This document shows positions 50,136 through 54,831 of a stretch of DNA of 54,831 nucleotides, in pieces. Position 1 is the stretch's first letter. Every line of letters begins with the position of its first letter. Made by a program: the position numbers and the translations under genes. The notes below the pieces were generated by a model that made no database searches, was not told where the DNA came from, and saw nothing but the letters and a program-made list of their open reading frames with translations. Source of the stretch: Rikenellaceae bacterium (lineage in GTDB: Bacteria; Bacteroidota; Bacteroidia; Bacteroidales; Rikenellaceae); NCBI GenBank assembly GCA_015060065.1, contig SUZF01000015.1, forward strand, positions 1 through 54,831, read 5' to 3'.

Positions 50136-51521
50136 ATGATACGATTCAGAGAGATAACGGTGGCGGATAAGCCGCTTTTTGACCGATATGCTTGTGCTGC
50201 GCAGGTGCGCAACTGCGATATGGCCTTTGCCAACATCTACTGCTGGCAATCGCTCTATCGTAGCGAGTGGGCTGTAGTCGAGGAGTTTCTGGTGGTGCGT
50301 TTCCGGTTAGACGGAGGCGACCGTTTGGCATATATGCAGCCACTCGCGGAGTCCGATAATCCCGATTTCTCGACGATAATTCCACTACTTGCAGAGGATG
50401 CAGCCTCTATGGGGCAACCCTTGCGTTTTGCAGGTCTTACGCCCGTGGGAGTTGAGGTGCTGCGACAATATGCATCCGAAGAGTTCGCCTTCGCGGCTTC
50501 GCGCGACTATGCCGACTATATCTACGCTGCCGACGACCTGCGCAATCTGCCCGGCAGGCGATATCAACCCAAACGTAACCATATCAACCGCTTTCGTAAC
50601 GAGAACGACTTTCGATACCTGCCCCTTACGGCAGAGTATGCCGAGGAGTGCCTGCGACTTACCGAGCGGTGGGGCGCGGGACGTGCCGATGAAGATGACA
50701 CTATCGCAGCCGAGAGGGAGGCTATGGTTAGGGCTTTCGAGAACTTTGATGCGTTGGGCTTACAGGGCGGTGCAATATGTGTAGAAGGCGAGTTGGCGGC
50801 ATTTACCTACGGCTCGCAGGTGTGTGGCGATACATTTGTTACCCATATCGAGAAGGCAAATACGAAATTTAATGGTATTTTTGCGACAATAAATGCACTC
50901 TTTGCCCGTTCCCTTTCCGAGAGTGTGCAACTCATCAATCGCGAGGAGGATATGGGTATCGAGGGCTTGCGTAAGGCGAAACTCTCGTACTATCCCGTGG
51001 CTGTTGAACCGAAGTGGTCGGCTGTGGCTATGGACGCTACAATGCAGAGTGTCAGACGCTTGTGGATAGATGTCTTTGGGGACTCGGAGGAGTTTGTCGA
51101 GCAGTTCTTGACGACCTGCTACGATGCAGAAAACCTCTTTGCGCACCGGGAGCAGGGGCGTGTGGTGTCGATGGCGCATCTGTTACCATTCCGCACTGCC
51201 GAGGGCAGGAGGGTCAATTACCTATATGGTGTGGCTACCGACCCTGAATGGCGAGGCCGCGGATTCGCTTCGGAGTTGATTCTCCGCGCTCTGCGCAGGG
51301 CGGAGAGCGAGAATAGGGCAGTCATGCTGATTCCGAGTGGAGAGGATGTGAAGCCCTTTTATGAGGCTCTCGGATTTGTTGATAGGGGAGTGTCGTTGCA
51401 CTTCGAGGGCGAGTTCGACTTCGGCACGGGCGATGCCGAGCGCGACAAGGCGATGATTCGCGACTTCGGAGAGGAGACGTTGGCGGAGCAGGAGAGCCTG
51501 ATGTTGAAATTTGACGATTAG
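50136..51521 (+). CDS. DUF2156 (aminoacyl-transferase-like) and GNAT acetyltransferase fusion
   Basis: 461 residues. Residues 1-295 match the DUF2156/LPG_synthase_C fold (double GNAT-like domain), with MIRFREITVADKPLFDRY and QPKRNHINRFRN. Residues 300-455 form a GNAT domain with the acetyl-CoA loop WRGRGFASELI (372-382) and the FYEALGFVDRG C-terminal motif. The start at 50136 was chosen; an open frame extends upstream to 49878 but only through the intergenic repeats. The substrate of neither half is known. It is paired with the Ca/Na antiporter gene 18 bases downstream. Confidence 0.8.
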   Translation: MIRFREITVADKPLFDRYACAAQVRNCDMAFANIYCWQSLYRSEWAVVEEFLVVRFRLDGGDRLAYMQPLAESDNPDFSTIIPLLAEDAASMGQPLRFAGLTPVGVEVLRQYASEEFAFAASRDYADYIYAADDLRNLPGRRYQPKRNHINRFRNENDFRYLPLTAEYAEECLRLTERWGAGRADEDDTIAAEREAMVRAFENFDALGLQGGAICVEGELAAFTYGSQVCGDTFVTHIEKANTKFNGIFATINALFARSLSESVQLINREEDMGIEGLRKAKLSYYPVAVEPKWSAVAMDATMQSVRRLWIDVFGDSEEFVEQFLTTCYDAENLFAHREQGRVVSMAHLLPFRTAEGRRVNYLYGVATDPEWRGRGFASELILRALRRAESENRAVMLIPSGEDVKPFYEALGFVDRGVSLHFEGEFDFGTGDAERDKAMIRDFGEETLAEQESLMLKFDD

Positions 51522-51539
51522 AAAAACTTAAATAAAAGT

Positions 51540-52493
51540 ATGGTGGATATTGTTTACATTATTATTGGTCTTGCCCTCGTGTTGGTCGGTGCGCATATCC
51601 TGACCGAGGGTGCAGCAGCGGTAGCCGAGAAGTTCCGTATCTCGGAGTTTGTTATTGGTCTGACGATTGTGGCGGTGGGGACATCAATGCCGGAGTTTGT
51701 CGTAAGTTCGGCAGCAGCAATGCAGGGTAGTAGCGATATGGCTATCGGCAACGTGGTGGGCTCGAATATCTTGAACGTGTTCTTGATTCTGGGTCTGTGC
51801 GCGTTGGTGTCGCCACTCCCGTTTACACGCAACAATATCCGCTTCGATATACCGCTGACGTTCTTGGCATCGGTTGTACTCTTTATAACAGCGTTGGATA
51901 CGATGTTCGGCTGGGGCGATATTGATCGCATAGGTCGCATCGAGGGTGTTGTGATGTTTGTGTGCTATATCGCTCTGATTGTGTGGTCTGTGCGCTCCTC
52001 GAAGCAGGATGAGCAGGAGGTCGCTGCCACTCCGCGAATGAAGATGTGGGTTGCCGTTCTCGCCATTGTGGGTGGTCTAGCTTCGCTGGTTGTCGGTAGC
52101 CGTCTCTTTGTGGATGGAGCCTCGGCAGTGGCGCGTGCATTGGGTGTGAGCGATGCACTTATCGCAATTACGCTTGTGGCGTGCGGAACATCTCTTCCCG
52201 AATTGGCATCGAGCCTTGTGTCGGTGGCAAAGGGTCAAAAGGGTATGGCTTTGGGTAATGTCCTCGGCTCAAACCTCTTCAATATACTCTTCATTCTGGG
52301 AGGTTGTTCGATGGTTACACCCCTCACGCTGGGCGATATCGACATTATCGATATCTCGATGGTAATTTTGAGTGCCGTGATTCCGTTTATCTTCGCCTTC
52401 ACGTTCAAGGGTCGCCAGATTGACCGTAAGGAGGGCGCGGTGATGGTGGCAATCTATATTGGCTACATAGTGTGGCTGATTTCGAAGATTTAG
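51540..52493 (+). CDS. Calcium/sodium antiporter (CaCA family, YrbG-like)
   Basis: 317 residues with ten membrane segments and two inverted alpha repeats, GTSMPEFVVSSAAAMQG...NVVGSN and GTSLPELASSLVSVAKG...NVLGSN, which form the ion-binding site. It would export calcium in exchange for sodium at the inner membrane. A terminator follows. Confidence 0.93.
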   Translation: MVDIVYIIIGLALVLVGAHILTEGAAAVAEKFRISEFVIGLTIVAVGTSMPEFVVSSAAAMQGSSDMAIGNVVGSNILNVFLILGLCALVSPLPFTRNNIRFDIPLTFLASVVLFITALDTMFGWGDIDRIGRIEGVVMFVCYIALIVWSVRSSKQDEQEVAATPRMKMWVAVLAIVGGLASLVVGSRLFVDGASAVARALGVSDALIAITLVACGTSLPELASSLVSVAKGQKGMALGNVLGSNLFNILFILGGCSMVTPLTLGDIDIIDISMVILSAVIPFIFAFTFKGRQIDRKEGAVMVAIYIGYIVWLISKI

Positions 52494-52515
52494 TGCGTAA
52501 TTGATGCGATATAAG

Positions 52516-52547
52516 AGGGGAAGTGTAAAAAAAACTGCACTTCCCCT
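52516..52547 (+). terminator. Terminator of the antiporter operon
   Basis: A 10-bp perfect stem (AGGGGAAGTG at 52516-52525, CACTTCCCCT at 52538-52547) with an A-rich loop; the trailing T-run is weak (TCGTTTATT). Confidence 0.75.
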
Positions 52548-52569
52548 TCGTTTATTGATATTTGTTTAA

Positions 52570-52577
52570 TACTTTTG
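52570..52577 (+). promoter_or_regulatory. -7 promoter box of the SulP gene
   Basis: TACTTTTG fits TAnnTTTG, 32 bases ahead of the ATG; no clear -33 box at the right distance. Confidence 0.5.
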
Positions 52578-52608
52578 CGCCCGAAACAGAGGTTAATTGA
52601 GATTTTTT

Positions 52609-54309
52609 ATGGACTTAAAGAACACTATCGACTTCCGACCTAAACTTATTACAAGCCTTAAAAACTACAACAAATCAAAGTTTACATCCGACCTGATGGC
52701 GGGTATTATTGTGGGTATCGTAGCCCTGCCGCTTGCCATCGCCTTCGGTATCGCTTCGGGTGTAAGCCCCGAAAAGGGCCTTATCACGGCTATCGTGGGC
52801 GGACTTATCGTGTCGCTGTTTGGTGGATGCAATGTTCAGATTGGCGGACCTACGGGTGCGTTTATCGTTATCGTCTATGGCATCATTGCCAAATTCGGTT
52901 TCGAAGGTTTGGCTCTTGCGACATTTATGGCGGGTGTGATGCTGCTCTTGATGGGTGTGTTCAAACTCGGCTCGGTAATTAAGTTTATTCCCTATCCGAT
53001 TGTTATCGGCTTTACGGGAGGTATCGCGCTGACGATTTTTACGACCCAAATCAAGGATTTGTTCGGTATGCAGATTGCAGATGTGCCGGCAGACTTTCTC
53101 TCGAAGTGGGCGGTCTATTTCCAACATCTCGACACGATAAATCCCTATGCGTTGGCTATCGGTATCGTCAGCATCGCCATTATTGCCCTGATGCCGCGTC
53201 TGTCGCGTCGTGTGCCGGGGTCGTTGGTGGCTATCGTGCTGATGACGGTGGTGTCGTTCCTGCTGCGTAAGTATGCGGGCATAACCACCATCGAAACTAT
53301 TGGCGACCGCTTCACGATTAACGCCTCGCTGCCGATGCCGGAGGGGCTGTCGTTCAATATCGAGACAATAAATATGCTGCTGCCGTCGGCATTTACAATT
53401 GCCATTTTGGGTGCTATCGAGTCGCTGCTGTCGGCAACGGTGGCGGATGGTGTGACGGGCGACCGCCATAACTCCAACACCGAACTTATGGCACAGGGCG
53501 CAGCCAACATTATCGTTCCGCTCTTTGGCGGTATCCCCGTGACGGGAGCCATTGCTCGCACGATGACCAATATCAACAACGGAGGACGTACCCCTGTGGC
53601 AGGAATTATCCACGCTGTGGTGTTGTTGCTTATCCTGCTCTTCCTCTCGCCTCTGACCAAGCATATCCCTATGGCGTGTCTGGCAGGTGTGCTGGTTATG
53701 GTGTCGTACAATATGAGCGAGTGGCGCACGATACGCTCGATGATGCACAACCCCAAGTCGGATGTGGCGGTGCTGATTACGACGCTGGTGCTGACCGTTA
53801 TCTTCGACCTGACTATCGCTATTGAGGTAGGTCTTGTGATGGCAATCCTGCTCTTTATGAAACGAGTTATGGAGAGTACCCAGATTACCGTTATCCGCGA
53901 CCAGATGGAGGTGCATCACGACGGAGAGCGCCATGATGAACAACTCGCCATCCCCGAAAGTACGGAGGTCTATGAGATTGAGGGCCCGTTCTTCTTCGGT
54001 ATTGCGAATAAGTTCGACGAGGCGATGCGTCGCGTGGGTGGCAATAAGTCGCAAATACGAGTTGTGCGTATGCGTAAGGTTACCTTTATCGACTCGACGG
54101 GTATCCATAACCTCGAAATCTTTGTTCGCCAGTCGCAGAAGGAGAATAGGGTGGTTATCCTTTCGGGCGTGAACGAGAATGTGCATCGCGCATTGGAGAA
54201 GGCCGGTGTGTGCCGTCTGGTGGGCGAGGAGAATGTCTGCAACCATATCGATAAGGCTCTCGCCCGCGCCTCGGAGATCGTCAAGACACTGAAAAGCGAG
54301 AAAGAGTAA
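52609..54309 (+). CDS. SulP-family anion transporter with STAS domain
   Basis: 566 residues. The membrane domain has 14 predicted segments (about 28-420), with SulP signatures DLMAGIIVGIVALPLAIAFGIA and GGPTGAFIVIVYGI. The cytoplasmic STAS domain (about 440-560) contains the conserved DSTGIHNLE segment. Substrate may be sulfate, bicarbonate or another anion; bicarbonate (BicA-like) is as likely as sulfate. The start at 52609 (MDLKNTIDF) was chosen over the upstream ATG at 52597. It is monocistronic. Confidence 0.92.
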   Translation: MDLKNTIDFRPKLITSLKNYNKSKFTSDLMAGIIVGIVALPLAIAFGIASGVSPEKGLITAIVGGLIVSLFGGCNVQIGGPTGAFIVIVYGIIAKFGFEGLALATFMAGVMLLLMGVFKLGSVIKFIPYPIVIGFTGGIALTIFTTQIKDLFGMQIADVPADFLSKWAVYFQHLDTINPYALAIGIVSIAIIALMPRLSRRVPGSLVAIVLMTVVSFLLRKYAGITTIETIGDRFTINASLPMPEGLSFNIETINMLLPSAFTIAILGAIESLLSATVADGVTGDRHNSNTELMAQGAANIIVPLFGGIPVTGAIARTMTNINNGGRTPVAGIIHAVVLLLILLFLSPLTKHIPMACLAGVLVMVSYNMSEWRTIRSMMHNPKSDVAVLITTLVLTVIFDLTIAIEVGLVMAILLFMKRVMESTQITVIRDQMEVHHDGERHDEQLAIPESTEVYEIEGPFFFGIANKFDEAMRRVGGNKSQIRVVRMRKVTFIDSTGIHNLEIFVRQSQKENRVVILSGVNENVHRALEKAGVCRLVGEENVCNHIDKALARASEIVKTLKSEKE

Positions 54310-54339
54310 AGGATAAAGGATAAAGGATAAAGGATAAAG
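54307..54339. repeat. Heptamer repeat TAAAGGA x4.7
   Basis: Four exact 7-bp units plus five bases begin at the stop codon of the SulP gene (TAA is the first three bases of unit 1). Confidence 0.9.
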
Positions 54340-54358
54340 TTCGCTCGCTATGGGCAAG

Positions 54359-54394
54359 AAAAGCGTTAAGGGAAGACTCTTAACGCTTTTTTTT
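54359..54394 (+). terminator. Terminator of the SulP gene
   Basis: A 12-bp perfect stem (AAAAGCGTTAAG at 54359-54370, CTTAACGCTTTT at 54379-54390) followed by a run of eight T. Confidence 0.93.
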
Positions 54395-54542
54395 GTGGGA
54401 GGGTAGGATTCCTTAATAGTTGTGGTAATGATGCCCAAAATGGCGCATTTTAGAGAATAAATGCCGAGCAGAAGCGGAGTATTGCTCGCCATGTTTGTAT
54501 TTGATGGCGGTAGCCATCTCGCAAATACCCCTCCCGACACCG

Positions 54543-54578
54543 CGCATCACTCCGAAACCTCGCATCACTCCGAAACCG
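54543..54578. repeat. 18-bp direct repeat x2
   Basis: CGCATCACTCCGAAACC(T/G) occurs twice in tandem, within a stretch (54395-54610) that holds no gene I can support. Confidence 0.8.
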
Positions 54579-54610
54579 CTCGCAAACCAACAGCTGTAAA
54601 AGGCGGGAAA

Positions 54611-54691
54611 TTATAACCCCATTAGCAACGCAGACTTCGGCTTGTCGATCAACTCGAACTTGCCGGGGGATATGTAGGTGTAGGCGAGCAT
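54611..54691 (-). pseudogene. Truncated 5' remnant of a zinc-type alcohol dehydrogenase gene
   Basis: An ATG-started frame of 26 codons reads MLAYTYISPGKFELIDKPKS and then ALLMGL before a stop. The first 19 residues match the N-terminus expected for medium-chain zinc alcohol dehydrogenases of Bacteroidales (M-x-A-Y-x-Y-x-x-x-G-K-F-x-L-x-x-K-P). The conserved glycine-rich and zinc-binding regions are missing, so this is a stub left by a deletion or recombination. Identification rests on a short stretch. Confidence 0.55.
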
Positions 54692-54697
54692 AGTATA

Positions 54698-54831
54698 TTA
54701 TGCAGATTTACGCTTTCGTTTTGAGGTTTGATTTAACGAAGACAAATGCTCTATGGCGTCATTGCATAGTTGTATAGTAGAACTATCAGATGTATCATCA
54801 AGAATACATCTCAATGTCGATTCTATACGAT
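54698..54831 (-). CDS. 3' end of an unrecognised gene, running off the window
   Basis: An open frame enters from the right edge and ends at TAA (54700-54698). It encodes about 44 residues ending NQTSKRKRKSA. It is visibly AT-richer than the window average and ends in a basic tail. Too short to identify; it may belong to an accessory region beyond the window. Confidence 0.4.
   Translation of the reverse strand, partial: RIESTLRCILDDTSDSSTIQLCNDAIEHLSSLNQTSKRKRKSA

Noticed and set aside
52675..54540. A 621-codon open frame antisense to the SulP gene
   Set aside because: The His/Arg/Gln-rich translation is typical of a shadow frame; the plus strand encodes a complete transporter with STAS domain.
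54395..54610. A gene after the SulP terminator
   Set aside because: No frame has a start, plausible codon use or recognisable protein; only an 18-bp duplication is seen.

Overview
The window looks like a chromosomal segment of a Bacteroidota gut-type anaerobe, most likely order Bacteroidales and probably close to Alistipes/Rikenellaceae (inference). The reasons are the many TAnnTTTG/TTTG promoter boxes, the weak Shine-Dalgarno sites, Bacteroidota-typical families (DUF4837 lipoprotein, very long DUF349 protein, TonB-dependent receptor, PorT-like barrel), and fermentative enzymes (pyruvate formate-lyase, acetate kinase, phosphotransbutyrylase, butyrate kinase, glutamate dehydrogenase). No rRNA, tRNA, CRISPR array, insertion sequence or prophage was recognised. 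Most of the window is housekeeping sequence with short intergenic gaps.

Layout. 1-3 kb: prfB, with a conserved programmed +1 frameshift, and cysS on the minus strand. 3-6.3 kb: a minus-strand operon of degenerate receiver domain, membrane HEAT-repeat protein, GT2-like membrane protein and cysQ. 6.4-7 kb: rplU-rpmA. 7-13.6 kb, minus: secreted esterase, efp, ubiX, polysaccharide deacetylase, pflA, pflB. 13.7-18.7 kb: DUF4837 lipoprotein, outer-membrane barrel, greA, xerD, prmA, recO. 18.7-22.6 kb: small secreted protein, secreted phosphoesterase-propeller fusion, hpt-queE-divIC. 22.8-28 kb, minus: ackA-ptb-buk-aroQ-wzx, preceded by an OmpR-type regulator. 28.9-35.1 kb, plus: DUF349 protein, yidC, 3'-5' exonuclease, NhaD-type antiporter. 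35.2-37.2 kb: an AT-rich multidomain membrane gene of unknown function. 37.3-39.3 kb: gdhA and ybaK. 39.6-43.3 kb, minus: asnS, SGNH hydrolase, rpoN. 43.4-52.5 kb, plus: GH2-like pseudoenzyme, rlmH, His-rich LuxR-type regulator, TonB-dependent receptor, lipoprotein, nadC, DUF2156-GNAT fusion, Ca/Na antiporter. 52.6-54.3 kb: SulP transporter. The last 500 bases hold a 26-codon alcohol-dehydrogenase remnant and the 3' end of an unknown gene.

The most unusual content is intergenic. A 77-bp element occurs twice, at 22640 and 49865, each about 30 bases past an operon end. The two copies align without gaps, share their ends and centre, and have arms that differ in sequence but still mostly pair. 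Tandem duplications start at the right end of both copies. A second family (CCCCATAAGC plus a short hairpin) occurs five times with changing but complementary stems, embedded in 9-nt periodic sequence. Several distinct 7-nt tandem repeats also fill intergenic gaps.

The best protein-level candidates for something undescribed are the degenerate receiver/HEAT/GT2 operon, the AT-rich SH3/BamE-like/zinc-ribbon membrane protein, the GH2 fold lacking its catalytic glutamates, and the pseudo-receiver LuxR regulator with a histidine-rich linker beside a TonB receptor. No defence system or complete mobile element could be supported.
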